Source: G963678095 sp963678095 (GTDB lineage: Bacteria > Bacillota > Negativicutes > Selenomonadales > Selenomonadaceae). From it: 64,000 nucleotides of DNA. The notes under the pieces are model-generated. The model saw only the letters and a program-made list of their open reading frames with translations. It did not search any database and had not been told where the DNA came from. Positions 15,756-24,605 of the stretch are shown piece by piece. How positions within the stretch are numbered: position 1 is the stretch's first letter; the number at the start of each line of letters is the position of its first letter. Location of the stretch: contig OY782746.1 of assembly GCA_963678095.2 (NCBI GenBank), positions 1,922,001-1,986,000 of the forward strand, given 5' to 3'. The position numbers and the translations under genes were made by a program.

Positions 15756-16553
15756 ATGATTAAATTGATTTTATCGGATATGGATGGGACCCTGCTTGAC
15801 GAAAACGGCCAGTTGCCGGAAGAGTTTGATGAGGTTATGGCGATGCTCAAAGAGCGTGATATCCTGTTCGCACCGGCCAGTGGGCGCCAGCATGACGGGC
15901 TGCAAAAGCAGTTTGCTAAATACAAAGATGACTTTGTTTTTGTTGCGGAAAACGGCACCTATGTAACCTATAAGCAGCAGGAACTCTTTTCAACAACGCT
16001 AAAGGAAGAGCATGTAAAGGTGCTGGAAGCGGCAGTGGATGAAATTCCTGGGGTATATACGGTGCTGTGCGGTAAAAAAAGTGCGTATGTGATGTCGGAG
16101 CATCAACCGTTTGTTGATGAACTGAGCAAGTATTATACGTCACATACGCTGGTGGAAGATTTTTCTCAGATTGACGATGAGATTATAAAATTTACGATTT
16201 GCGACTGTGATCAGCGTGATGCAGCGAACACAATTTACTCGAAGCTGCGTCGTTTTGATGGTGAAATGCAGGTTGCCCTGAGCGGCGACTGCTGGGTGGA
16301 TGTGATGAACTACGGTGTCAATAAAGGCGTTGCCGTCCAGCGGCTGCAGCAGATTCTCGGCATATCTGCCCGCGAATGTGTGGCTTTTGGCGATTATTTG
16401 AATGATCTTGAAATGATGGGCGCTGTCCGTTATAGTTTTGCGATGGAAAATGCGCATCCCAAAATCAAACAGGCCGCAGCCTATCAGGCAAAGAGCAATG
16501 CCGATCATGGGGTAATGCTTGCGATCAAGGACATGCTGGCCCTTGGCCTGTGA
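15756..16553 (+). CDS. Cof-type HAD phosphatase, copy 1
   Basis: A 265-residue haloacid-dehalogenase-superfamily phosphatase of the Cof/YbjI subgroup. SDMDGTLLDE holds the catalytic Asp pair at the N-terminus, PASGR is motif II, and GDYLNDLEMMG is motif IV. Such enzymes remove phosphate from sugar phosphates or nucleotides; the substrate is unknown. The frame opens upstream at 15666, but AAAGGAG is placed for ATG 15756. It is a close tandem paralogue of the next gene, with the same length and matching promoter. Confidence 0.9.
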   Translation: MIKLILSDMDGTLLDENGQLPEEFDEVMAMLKERDILFAPASGRQHDGLQKQFAKYKDDFVFVAENGTYVTYKQQELFSTTLKEEHVKVLEAAVDEIPGVYTVLCGKKSAYVMSEHQPFVDELSKYYTSHTLVEDFSQIDDEIIKFTICDCDQRDAANTIYSKLRRFDGEMQVALSGDCWVDVMNYGVNKGVAVQRLQQILGISARECVAFGDYLNDLEMMGAVRYSFAMENAHPKIKQAAAYQAKSNADHGVMLAIKDMLALGL

Positions 16554-16558
16554 CAATA

Positions 16559-16591
16559 AAATGCCTGCCGGTGTTATGCGGCAGGCATTTA
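16559..16591 (+). terminator. Likely terminator between the two Cof genes
   Basis: 11-bp stem AATGCCTGCCG/CGGCAGGCATT, followed by only a short T-run. Confidence 0.6.
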
Positions 16592-16636
16592 CTCTGTGGC
16601 AGAGCCGGAATAAATGCTTTAGGTGACGGCCCTGAA

Positions 16637-16665
16637 TTGAAAGCCGCTGGCTGATCTGCTATAAT
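16637..16665 (+). promoter_or_regulatory. Promoter of second Cof phosphatase
   Basis: TTGAAA, 17 bases, TGCTATAAT: the same architecture as the promoter at 15666. A palindrome CATGGG-AGAC-CCCATG (about 16695-16710) follows and could be an operator or leader hairpin. Confidence 0.75.
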
Positions 16666-16724
16666 AAGCGCGGCAGAGCAATACAAAATTTCAACATGGG
16701 AGACCCCATGGAAAGAGGTAATGT

Positions 16725-17522
16725 ATGATCAGATTAATTATGTCGGATATGGATGGGACCCTGCTCGATGAGGATGGCCGAATCCCAGAAGGATTTGATG
16801 AAGTAGCCGCAATGCTTAAAGAACATAATATCCTGTTTGTGCCAGCCAGCGGCCGCCAATATTATACGCTCGCACAGCAGTTTGAAAAATACAAGGATGA
16901 ATTTATCTTTGTTGCAGAAAATGGAACCTATGTCAGTTATAAACAAAAAGAATTGTTTTCAACGCCCCTTGGCCGGCCGCAAATCGAGCGGGTGTTGGCG
17001 CAGGCTTCCCTGCTGCCGGATATTTACCCCGTGCTCTGCGGTAAAAAACATGCGTATGTAAATTCAGACTACCGTCCCTTTATCAAGGAGATTGAAAAAT
17101 ACTATATAAATTATAAGCTAGTCGATGATCTCACGGCGGTTGAGGATGATTTTATAAAAATTGCCCTCTGTGACTGCGATATTCAGGATGCCGAGAATAC
17201 GATATACCGGCATATTGAAAATTTTCAGCCGGAATTAAAAGTCGCCCTGAGCAGCTCGCTATGGGTAGATGTAATGGATCCCCGGGCCAACAAAGGGCTG
17301 GCCGTGCGCCAGCTCCAGCAGACGCTGCAGATTTCTCCCGAGGAATGCGTTGCCTTCGGTGATTATATGAACGATTATGAGATGATGGGGGCCGTTCACT
17401 ACAGCTATGCCATGGAAAATGCGCATCCGCAGCTGAAAGCGGCCGCCCGCTTTCAGGCGAAAAGCAATCGCGAGGGCGGAGTTTTGCTGGCAATCAAAGA
17501 GCTTGTCGCCAGCTTGAAATGA
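16725..17522 (+). CDS. Cof-type HAD phosphatase, copy 2
   Basis: A 265-residue paralogue of the preceding protein, with the same motifs: SDMDGTLLDE, PASGR and GDYMNDYEMMG. Large blocks are identical to copy 1, for example YKDEFIFVAENGTYV against YKDDFVFVAENGTYV, so it is a clear tandem duplication. It lies 12 bases upstream of the PHP phosphatase, with which it probably forms an operon, suggesting a shared phosphate-ester pathway. Substrate unknown. Confidence 0.9.
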   Translation: MIRLIMSDMDGTLLDEDGRIPEGFDEVAAMLKEHNILFVPASGRQYYTLAQQFEKYKDEFIFVAENGTYVSYKQKELFSTPLGRPQIERVLAQASLLPDIYPVLCGKKHAYVNSDYRPFIKEIEKYYINYKLVDDLTAVEDDFIKIALCDCDIQDAENTIYRHIENFQPELKVALSSSLWVDVMDPRANKGLAVRQLQQTLQISPEECVAFGDYMNDYEMMGAVHYSYAMENAHPQLKAAARFQAKSNREGGVLLAIKELVASLK

Positions 17523-17534
17523 GGAGGAAACAAA

Positions 17535-18383
17535 ATGAAGTTTGATTATCATATGCATTTTGAAAAAGGCTCCTATGATCTTGCCTGGGTACAGGGCTTT
17601 TTTGACAGTGCTGCTGCCCGCGGCATCGATGAGATTGGAATTTCCGAGCATAGTCATGGGTTTACAGATTTCAAGGAGCTGTATTATGAGGATCTGATCC
17701 TCGATGGCTCCTTTGTCGGCAAATTTCAGCAGCAATGGCTGAAGTCCAATAAGTTTAAATGCAGCCTGCAGGATTATTTCGATTTTATGAATGGTCTTAA
17801 GGAGCAGGGCTACAAGGTCAAGACCGGGATTGAAGTCTGCAATTTCCGTGATCAGGAAAAGGTCGGAAAGATTCTTGCCGGCAAGGAATTTGATTATGTC
17901 ATCGGCTCGGTGCATTTTTTGCATGGCTGGGCCTATGACTCCTCGGAAATCATGGCGGAGTGGAGCCAGCATGATCTGCGTGAAATTTATGACTGGTATG
18001 CGGAAGAAGTGGAAAATCTATGCGCATCCGGTCTGTATGATGTGCTGGGGCACCCATTTAATATTCGCCTGTTCAAATTTTTGCCGAAATTTGATGTGAC
18101 CGAATTTTTGGAACGTGTGGCTAAGGCGCTGAAGGCGGCTCATATGGGAATTGACATCAATACGGGAACTTTTTATCGTTATCCGATTGCGGAAATATCC
18201 CCGTATCCTGATTTTATGCGTGTAGCAGCGAAATATGAATTGCCAGTCATCACCTCTTCGGATGCTCATGCACCACAGGATTGTGGCCGTTATGTCGACG
18301 ATGCGGTTGAATATGCCAAAAGCTTTGGCTATGACAGCTGCCTGCGGTTTACCCAGCGAAAAGGTGAGCTGGTAAAATTTTGA
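17535..18383 (+). CDS. PHP-domain phosphatase (histidinol-phosphatase HisK family)
   Basis: A 282-residue polymerase-and-histidinol-phosphatase (PHP) metal enzyme. Metal ligands are visible in order: DYHMH (residues 4-8), SEHSH, GIEVC, SVHF, GHP and SDAHAPQDCGR. The length and motifs match the HisJ/HisK histidinol-phosphate phosphatases, but no other his gene is near and related PHP proteins act on other phosphoesters. GAGGAGG lies just before the ATG. It is co-transcribed with Cof copy 2 and ends at a strong terminator. Confidence 0.86.
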   Translation: MKFDYHMHFEKGSYDLAWVQGFFDSAAARGIDEIGISEHSHGFTDFKELYYEDLILDGSFVGKFQQQWLKSNKFKCSLQDYFDFMNGLKEQGYKVKTGIEVCNFRDQEKVGKILAGKEFDYVIGSVHFLHGWAYDSSEIMAEWSQHDLREIYDWYAEEVENLCASGLYDVLGHPFNIRLFKFLPKFDVTEFLERVAKALKAAHMGIDINTGTFYRYPIAEISPYPDFMRVAAKYELPVITSSDAHAPQDCGRYVDDAVEYAKSFGYDSCLRFTQRKGELVKF

Positions 18384-18390
18384 TAAAGTA

Positions 18391-18439
18391 AAACCCGGCC
18401 GGAGCTGCTGCAGATTGCAGCACTTCGGCCGGGTTTTTT
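18391..18439. terminator. Terminator between convergent genes
   Basis: AAACCCGGCCG with CGGCCGGGTTT (18391-18401, 18426-18436), an inner CTGCTGCA/TGCAGCA stem, and a T-run. Confidence 0.9.
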
Positions 18440-18445
18440 ATGGGA

Positions 18446-19570
18446 TCATATTTTTATCAGTTCATAGCTGCGGCTACCGAGCCCGATTTTTTCACTGTGC
18501 GCAAGACAGCTTGTCCAATCGGTATTCGGGCTGACATTATGAAAATGATCATGCTGTGCAGTCCCGGCCGGATCTTTTTCAATTTGTTCAGCCAGCAGCG
18601 AGGAGGCCAGTACGGGGGCTTGATTGACAAGGTCGGCACAGGCTTCATCAAGGGCTACCGGGTCAAAGGAAGCGGCCATGCCGATATTAGGCACGATTGG
18701 CACATCATTTTCGGCATGACAGTCACAAAATGGCGAAACATCAACGATGAGACTGATGTGAAAATGCGGGCGCCCGTGCAAAATGGCGGCAGCATATTCT
18801 GCCATTTTTTTATTGAGCAATTCGCCGGAGTGCCATGAGGTCGGGTGGATGGCATCGACCGGACAGGCTCCGATGCAGCGGCCGCAGCCGACGCAGAGGT
18901 CTTCGTCGATATGGACCTTGCCCTTGTCCATGATCGGGGCTCCGTGAGCGCAAATCCGCTGGCAGGCCCCGCAGCCGATACAGGCATCGGTTTTGACCTG
19001 CGGCTTGCCTTCACAGTGCATTTCCATTTTTCCGGCCCGGGAGCCGCCGCCCATGCCGATGTTCTTGATCGCGCCGCCGAAGCCGGTCAGTTCATGCCCC
19101 TTGAAGTGAGACAAGGTCAGAATGATATCAGCATCCATCAGCGCCTGTCCGATTTTTGCTTCTTTTATATATTCGCCGTTCGGCACGGGAACATAGGCTT
19201 CGTCAAGTCCTTTGAGGCCATCGGCGATAATGATCTGACAGCCGGTGGAAAACGGACTAAAGCCGTTTTCGTAAGCGGCATCCATATGCTCCAGGGCATC
19301 CTTGCGGCGGCCCGCGTAAAGCGTATTGCAATCCGTCAAAAATGGTTTGCCACCAAGGTCTTTGACTGCATCCACGATGACTTTGGCATAGTTCGGACGC
19401 AGATAAGACAGGTTGCCGGGTTCGCCGAAATGAATCTTGATAGCGGCAAATTTGTTTTTGAAATCGATGTCAGCGATTCCTGCCTTGCGGATCAAGCGGT
19501 CGAGTTTTTGCAATAAGTTCATGCCGGGTTTTGCCCGCATGTCGGAAAAATACACTTTGGCTTTTGTCAT
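18446..19570 (-). CDS. DUF362 iron-sulfur protein
   Basis: A 374-residue protein with an N-terminal DUF362 domain (KIHFGEPGN, SHFKGHELTGFGGAIKNIGMG) and an inserted two-[4Fe-4S] ferredoxin domain (CIGCGACQRIC and CVGCGRCIGACP, about residues 195-245). Proteins of this kind are common in anaerobes and methanogens; the biochemical role is not established, and electron transfer is inferred from the clusters. No signal peptide is seen. It lies 47 bases downstream of the unknown gene at 19618-20178 on the same strand. Confidence 0.88.
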   Translation of the reverse strand: MTKAKVYFSDMRAKPGMNLLQKLDRLIRKAGIADIDFKNKFAAIKIHFGEPGNLSYLRPNYAKVIVDAVKDLGGKPFLTDCNTLYAGRRKDALEHMDAAYENGFSPFSTGCQIIIADGLKGLDEAYVPVPNGEYIKEAKIGQALMDADIILTLSHFKGHELTGFGGAIKNIGMGGGSRAGKMEMHCEGKPQVKTDACIGCGACQRICAHGAPIMDKGKVHIDEDLCVGCGRCIGACPVDAIHPTSWHSGELLNKKMAEYAAAILHGRPHFHISLIVDVSPFCDCHAENDVPIVPNIGMAASFDPVALDEACADLVNQAPVLASSLLAEQIEKDPAGTAQHDHFHNVSPNTDWTSCLAHSEKIGLGSRSYELIKI

Positions 19571-19617
19571 ACTCTCTCAGCACTCCTTTTTGTTTGAAAA
19601 TGATATTTTATGTTAGC

Positions 19618-20178
19618 TCAATGGCGGATCGGTTTATCGGGAATCGCAAGGGCGATGGGCTCAACTGCTGTGGCCAGCTCGCGCATTCGGGCCGAAGGAT
19701 ATTTGCTCCACAGCTGCTGAACCTGTGCCTGATAGGCGGCCCCCGTCAACGGCTGTGCTTTTTGACGCTTGATGATTTGCTCGAGTGTATTTTGGAACGC
19801 GTCACTGAGTTCAATGCGGCGCATGGCCAGCAATATATCAAGGCGGCTGTCGACAAGGTAAAGATGAAGCACCTGATCTGTGGGGGCTTTATCTGGCTGC
19901 AGAGCTGCTGGCAGCTGATGGATGCTAAATGGACAGTCGCCCCAGCCTTCCTTGAAGATGCCGTCAATCTGATAGAGAAAAAAGGCAATGCCGTCTTCTT
20001 CAAATAAGGCCAGTTCCATTTTTCCCGTACGGAAAGCCTCGGTGGCGATCAGATCCGTCCGGCTCAGCTTCAAGATGAACATGACGCCGTTGGCATCGAT
20101 TTGAAATAAACCGCCATCACCGGCAGCCTGAATCGGCAAGGGGAATTTTTCGCCGACTTGAAAATTTGTATATGACAT
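19618..20178 (-). CDS. Conserved-looking hypothetical protein
   Basis: A 186-residue cytoplasmic protein I do not recognise. It is acidic, with no signal peptide or transmembrane helix. The open frame runs to 20352, overlapping the divergent peptidase gene, but CGGAGGTTTCT precedes the ATG at 20178 (MSYTNFQVG), which is the credible start. It precedes the DUF362 gene and may be co-transcribed with it. Confidence 0.72.
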   Translation of the reverse strand: MSYTNFQVGEKFPLPIQAAGDGGLFQIDANGVMFILKLSRTDLIATEAFRTGKMELALFEEDGIAFFLYQIDGIFKEGWGDCPFSIHQLPAALQPDKAPTDQVLHLYLVDSRLDILLAMRRIELSDAFQNTLEQIIKRQKAQPLTGAAYQAQVQQLWSKYPSARMRELATAVEPIALAIPDKPIRH

Positions 20179-20336
20179 AGAAACCTCCGTAAGCCCGTCA
20201 CTGTGGGAGACGGCATGGAATTTTATTATCATAATCATACCATATTTACGGTCTTTATGCAGGAATAAAGGCGGTAAAGCGGGAAATAAAAGCGCAGGAA
20301 TCAATATAAAAAGTTTAGGAAACGGCGGTGTGATAC

Positions 20337-21311
20337 ATGCGGGAAATTCCAATCAGTGCGATCGAAAATATAAAAATAGGCAATGCGGAAGATGCAGTCG
20401 GCGGGACGGGCTGCACGGTTATTGTTTGTGAACAGGGAGCGATGGCGGCGGTGGATCGGCGCGGCGGCGGAGCCGCGGCCCGGGAAACGGCCATTTTAAA
20501 TCCACTGGCAGCAGCCCAGCCAGTTCATGCGGTTTTACTGAGCGGCGGTAGCTCCTTTGGTCTTGATGCTGCCGGTGGAGTCATGCAGTATCTGGAGGAA
20601 GAGGATATCGGCCTTGACACCGGGTTTGCCAAGGTGCCGCTCGTCTGTGCCGCTGGTATCTTTGACCTTGTGGTCGGCATGCCGTCTACCAGACCGGGGA
20701 GAAAACTGGCATATAAGGCCTGCGTCAATGCCGAAAAAAATGAACCGGCTGAAGGCAATGCTGGTGCGGGCATGGGAGCGACCGTGGGCAAATACCATGG
20801 GATTTATTCGATGATGAAATCAGGGCTGGGAATTTATGCCGCGGCTGTGGGCGACTTGCAGGTAGGAGCAGTGACGGTGGTAAACTGCCTGGGCGATGTC
20901 TATGATGCCGAATATGGGCATATCATCGCCGGAATGCTCAATGAGGATAAGTGTGCGTTTGCCAATACGGAAAAAAGCATGTTTAAGGATCACCACAAAA
21001 AGGAAAATTTGCTGGGGGCAAATGGCACGGTCGCCGCTCTGGTGACAAACGGGAAATTTACGCCAGCTGAACTCAGCCAGATTGCTGCGATGGCGCAGAC
21101 GGGGCTTGCAAGGGCAATCCGGCCGGCGCATACTTTAGTCGATGATGACAGCGTGTATGCACTTTCCACGGGAACCATTGAGGCCGATGTCAATATCGCC
21201 GGTACCCTGGCGGCTTCGGTCCTGGCCCGGGCTATCAACCGGGCTGTGCTTCAGGCCGAGCCGGTGTTTGGTCTGACGGCGGCCAAAGCAATGAAAAAAC
21301 GGGAGCTATAA
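20337..21311 (+). CDS. P1 family peptidase (DmpA / L-aminopeptidase-D-esterase type)
   Basis: A 324-residue N-terminal-nucleophile hydrolase of family P1/S58. LLSGGSSFGLDAAGG and the conserved GGTGCTVI start are family hallmarks. These precursors cut themselves before a Ser or Thr that becomes the nucleophile; here the site appears to be NGTVAALVTN (about residue 225), giving a Thr nucleophile. The family hydrolyses N-terminal amino acids from peptides or amides. It is followed by a GC-rich hairpin without a T-run. Confidence 0.9.
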   Translation: MREIPISAIENIKIGNAEDAVGGTGCTVIVCEQGAMAAVDRRGGGAAARETAILNPLAAAQPVHAVLLSGGSSFGLDAAGGVMQYLEEEDIGLDTGFAKVPLVCAAGIFDLVVGMPSTRPGRKLAYKACVNAEKNEPAEGNAGAGMGATVGKYHGIYSMMKSGLGIYAAAVGDLQVGAVTVVNCLGDVYDAEYGHIIAGMLNEDKCAFANTEKSMFKDHHKKENLLGANGTVAALVTNGKFTPAELSQIAAMAQTGLARAIRPAHTLVDDDSVYALSTGTIEADVNIAGTLAASVLARAINRAVLQAEPVFGLTAAKAMKKREL

Positions 21312-21313
21312 GC

Positions 21314-21349
21314 TTCAGGGGCCGCGGGCTTGTGCCGGCGGCCCCTGAA
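21314..21349 (+). terminator. GC-rich hairpin after the peptidase gene
   Basis: Perfect 12-bp stem (TTCAGGGGCCGC with GCGGCCCCTGAA), but no T-run follows, so termination is uncertain. Confidence 0.45.
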
Positions 21350-21553
21350 TGTTATACTGAAAAAGCATGGTGCGCTGCGCAGGGCTTCCTGGCAGCAAAC
21401 CGGTCAAAAAAAGTAATCGTGCTCAATCATAAAGGTTCGTCCTGCGTGAAAAGGCGAGAGTATAGCGGCGGCACAGCCTGGCTGTGTCTGATTTTGCATA
21501 CGATCCTTGCGCTTTTCAGCCAAGGTTTTTTTTATTATTAGGGGGAGTATTCG

Positions 21554-21814
21554 ATGGAAACACGGGTAGCACTTATCGGTATTTTGGTCAGTGATCGCGA
21601 ATCTGCCGCCAGGCTTAATGCAATTTTGCAGGAATATGGGGACTATATTGTCGGGCGCATGGGAATTCCGTATCAAAAACGCAAGGTGTCGGTTATCAGT
21701 CTGGTACTGGATGCGCCGCAGGACGTAATCAGCGCACTCTCGGGTAAGCTCGGCATGCTCAAACATGTGAGCACGAAAACGATTTACACGAAAATGCCCT
21801 CCGCGGAGGAATAA
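21554..21814 (+). CDS. TM1266-type iron-only hydrogenase system regulator
   Basis: An 86-residue small protein with an ACT/NikR-like alpha-beta pattern, matching the family found beside hydrogenase maturation genes. Residues such as ILVSDRESAARLN and YIVGRMGIPY fit that family. Its biochemical role is not proven; regulator is a family name. GGGGGAG lies upstream of the ATG. It is followed after 4 bases by hydG, so translational coupling is likely. Confidence 0.85.
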   Translation: METRVALIGILVSDRESAARLNAILQEYGDYIVGRMGIPYQKRKVSVISLVLDAPQDVISALSGKLGMLKHVSTKTIYTKMPSAEE

Positions 21815-21818
21815 AGGA

Positions 21819-23246
21819 GTGTCTGTTATGTATGATCCAAAATCAGCCGAAGCCAGTGAATTTATCAACCATGAAGAAATCGTTGCCACGCTTGCCTTTG
21901 CGGCGGCGAATAAAAGCAATCGTGAACGGATCGAGCAGGTGATCGACAAGGCCTCAGAGGGGAAGGGGATCAATCATCGCGAGGCCTCATTGCTGCTTGA
22001 ATGTGACCAGCCGGATTTGAATGAGCGGATGTATGATTTGGCCCAAAAGCTCAAACAGAAGCTCTATGGCAACCGCATTGTGATGTTTGCCCCGCTCTAT
22101 CTATCCAATTACTGCGTCAATGGCTGCGTGTATTGTCCCTATCATCATAAGAACAAGACGATTCACCGTAAAAAACTGTCCCAGGAAGACATCCGGCGCG
22201 AAGTCATGGCGCTGCAGGACATGGGGCATAAGCGGCTGGCGCTTGAAGCCGGGGAAGATCCCGTCAATAATCCGCTCGAGTATATCCTCGAGAGCATCCA
22301 GACGATCTACAGCATCCGGCATAAAAATGGTGCAATTCGCCGCGTCAATGTAAATATTGCTGCGACAACCGTCGAAAATTACCGCCGCCTCAAGGAGGCC
22401 GGCATCGGCACCTATATTTTATTTCAGGAGACCTACCATAAGGAAAATTATGAAAAGCTGCATCCGACCGGGCCGAAGCATAACTATGCCTATCATACAG
22501 AGGCCATGGACCGGGCGATGACAGCCGGCATTGATGATGTCGGGCTGGGCGTACTGTTCGGGCTTAACATGTACCGCTATGATTTTGCCGGGTTGCTGAT
22601 GCATGCAGAGCATCTTGAGGCCAGCCTGGGAGTGGGCCCGCATACCATCAGTGTGCCGCGCATCTGCCCGGCCGATGATATTGATCCGGGCACGTTCAGC
22701 GATGCGATCAGCGATGATGTCTTTGCCAAAATCGTCGCCGTAATCCGCCTGGCTGTTCCTTATACCGGAATGATCGTTTCCACGCGGGAATCGCAAAAAT
22801 CGCGGGAACGGGTACTCGACCTAGGCATATCCCAGATTAGCGGCGGTTCAAGTACCAGTGTTGGTGGCTACGAGCACAGGGAACTGCCGGCGGAAAATTC
22901 GGCCCAGTTTGATGTCAGCGACACGCGGACACTGGATGAAATCGTCAACTGGCTGCTGGATCTCGGGCATATTCCGAGCTTTTGCACGGCCTGCTATCGC
23001 GAGGGACGCACCGGGGACCGCTTCATGCAGCTTGTAAAAAGCGGGCAAATTGCCAACTGCTGTTTGCCAAATGCCTTGATGACCTTAAAGGAGTATCTGG
23101 AGGACTATGCCAGCCTTGATACACAGAAAAAGGGGGAAGCGGCAATCCGGCAGCAGCTGCCAAATATCAGCAATCCTAAAGTCAAAGCGATCGCTGAAGA
23201 ACATTTACAAGAATTGCATGACGGCAAGCGGGACTTCCGCTTTTAA
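21819..23246 (+). CDS. hydG: [FeFe]-hydrogenase maturase HydG
   Basis: A 475-residue radical SAM tyrosine lyase that splits tyrosine into p-cresol, CO and cyanide for the H-cluster. The radical SAM site is CVNGCVYC (about residues 98-105) followed by PYHHKNK. The C-terminal auxiliary-cluster Cys are present in FCTACYREGRTGDRFM and ANCCLPNA. Length is typical. It sits between the TM1266-type gene (4-base gap) and hydF (15-base gap) in one operon. HydE and the hydrogenase itself are not in this window. Confidence 0.95.
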   Translation: MSVMYDPKSAEASEFINHEEIVATLAFAAANKSNRERIEQVIDKASEGKGINHREASLLLECDQPDLNERMYDLAQKLKQKLYGNRIVMFAPLYLSNYCVNGCVYCPYHHKNKTIHRKKLSQEDIRREVMALQDMGHKRLALEAGEDPVNNPLEYILESIQTIYSIRHKNGAIRRVNVNIAATTVENYRRLKEAGIGTYILFQETYHKENYEKLHPTGPKHNYAYHTEAMDRAMTAGIDDVGLGVLFGLNMYRYDFAGLLMHAEHLEASLGVGPHTISVPRICPADDIDPGTFSDAISDDVFAKIVAVIRLAVPYTGMIVSTRESQKSRERVLDLGISQISGGSSTSVGGYEHRELPAENSAQFDVSDTRTLDEIVNWLLDLGHIPSFCTACYREGRTGDRFMQLVKSGQIANCCLPNALMTLKEYLEDYASLDTQKKGEAAIRQQLPNISNPKVKAIAEEHLQELHDGKRDFRF

Positions 23247-23261
23247 GGGAGAGTAGTATAT

Positions 23262-24458
23262 ATGAGCTTACAAGATACGCCGCGGGCCAATCGCCTGCAT
23301 ATCGGACTATTTGGCCGCCGTAACAGCGGCAAGTCTTCACTGGTCAATGCGCTGACCAATCAACAGATTTCACTGGTGTCGGATGTTGCCGGAACGACAA
23401 CCGATCCGGTATATAAATCCATGGAAATTTACGGGATCGGACCCTGCGTGTTTATCGATACGGCCGGCTACGATGATGTGGGTGCTCTCGGAGCGATGCG
23501 AGTTGAAAAGACGCGCCATGCCGGAGAAAAAACAGATATTGCCCTTATTGTCTGCAGCGGGGCGGATCTCGAGGAAGAGATCAAATGGCAGGAGGATTTT
23601 AAGGCCAGCAAGACGCCCGTCGTACTCGTCTTGAATAAAACAGATGAACACGGCTCTCAGACGGAGCAATTGGCTGATTCCATTGAAAAAAGAACCGGAT
23701 TGCGCCCGGTGCCTGTCAGTGCCAAGGAAAGGACTGGGATCGAGCAGCTGCGGGCGGCTATTTTGGCCGCACTGCCGGAAGATTACGAGGAAAAAACCAT
23801 TACCGGGGGGCTTGTAGAGGCCGGGGATACGGTGCTGCTGGTGATGCCACAGGACATTCAGGCGCCGAAAGGACGGCTGATCCTGCCCCAGGTACAGACG
23901 ATACGGGATCTGCTGGATAAGAAATGCATTGTCATCAGCTCGACCGCAGATAAATTTGAAGCGGCACTGCAGGCGATGAAAGAACCGCCGGCGCTTATCA
24001 TTACGGATTCGCAGGTGTTTCCCCTTGTCTATGAAAAGAAGCCGGCGGCAAGCCGCCTGACCTCGTTTTCGGTGCTGTTTGCCCGGTATAAGGGTGATGT
24101 CGATTTTTTTACCGACAGTGTAAAATGCCTGGAGGACCTCAGCGAAGATTCCCATGTACTGATTGCCGAGGCTTGTACCCATGCCCCCCTTGGCGAAGAT
24201 ATCGGCCGGGTGCAGATACCGCGGCTGCTGCGGCAACGCTTTGGAACGGGGATAAAGATCACGACGGTCAGCGGGCCGGATTTTCCGGCCGATGTATCCG
24301 CGTATGATCTCGTCATTCACTGCGGGGCCTGCATGTTTAATCGCAAGTATGTTCTGGCCCGGGCGCAAAAGGCCAAAGGGCAAAAGATTCCCATGACGAA
24401 TTACGGCATATTTTTGGCCTACATGGCAGGCATTCTCGATAAAATTGATGGGAAATAA
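23262..24458 (+). CDS. hydF: [FeFe]-hydrogenase maturation GTPase HydF
   Basis: A 398-residue scaffold protein that assembles the 2Fe subcluster and delivers it to the hydrogenase. The N-terminal GTPase carries GRRNSGKSS (Walker A, residues 17-25), DTAGYDD (G3) and NKTDE (G4). The C-terminal [4Fe-4S] site shows the expected CxH...HCxxC pattern (EACTHAPLG and IHCGACMF). It is the last gene of the maturation operon; no clear terminator follows. Confidence 0.95.
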   Translation: MSLQDTPRANRLHIGLFGRRNSGKSSLVNALTNQQISLVSDVAGTTTDPVYKSMEIYGIGPCVFIDTAGYDDVGALGAMRVEKTRHAGEKTDIALIVCSGADLEEEIKWQEDFKASKTPVVLVLNKTDEHGSQTEQLADSIEKRTGLRPVPVSAKERTGIEQLRAAILAALPEDYEEKTITGGLVEAGDTVLLVMPQDIQAPKGRLILPQVQTIRDLLDKKCIVISSTADKFEAALQAMKEPPALIITDSQVFPLVYEKKPAASRLTSFSVLFARYKGDVDFFTDSVKCLEDLSEDSHVLIAEACTHAPLGEDIGRVQIPRLLRQRFGTGIKITTVSGPDFPADVSAYDLVIHCGACMFNRKYVLARAQKAKGQKIPMTNYGIFLAYMAGILDKIDGK

Positions 24459-24605
24459 TGCCGGGGGAACGGATTTTCTGCTTTTCTGGTTGTATATTTG
24501 CAAAAATCAGAATAAAATAGAATGGAGTGTATTCTGATTTTTTATTGCCGTACAGAATCGCAGAAAATTTTTTATCGGCTTTTGCCGCCGGTGAGGAGGA
24601 TGTTT

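Noticed and set aside
21332..21541. 69-codon plus-strand ORF upstream of the hydrogenase genes
   Set aside because: No ribosome site and no protein-like pattern; overlaps the hairpin after the peptidase gene.
23370..24503. 377-codon minus-strand ORF
   Set aside because: Antisense shadow of hydF, low-complexity composition, no ribosome site or family match.
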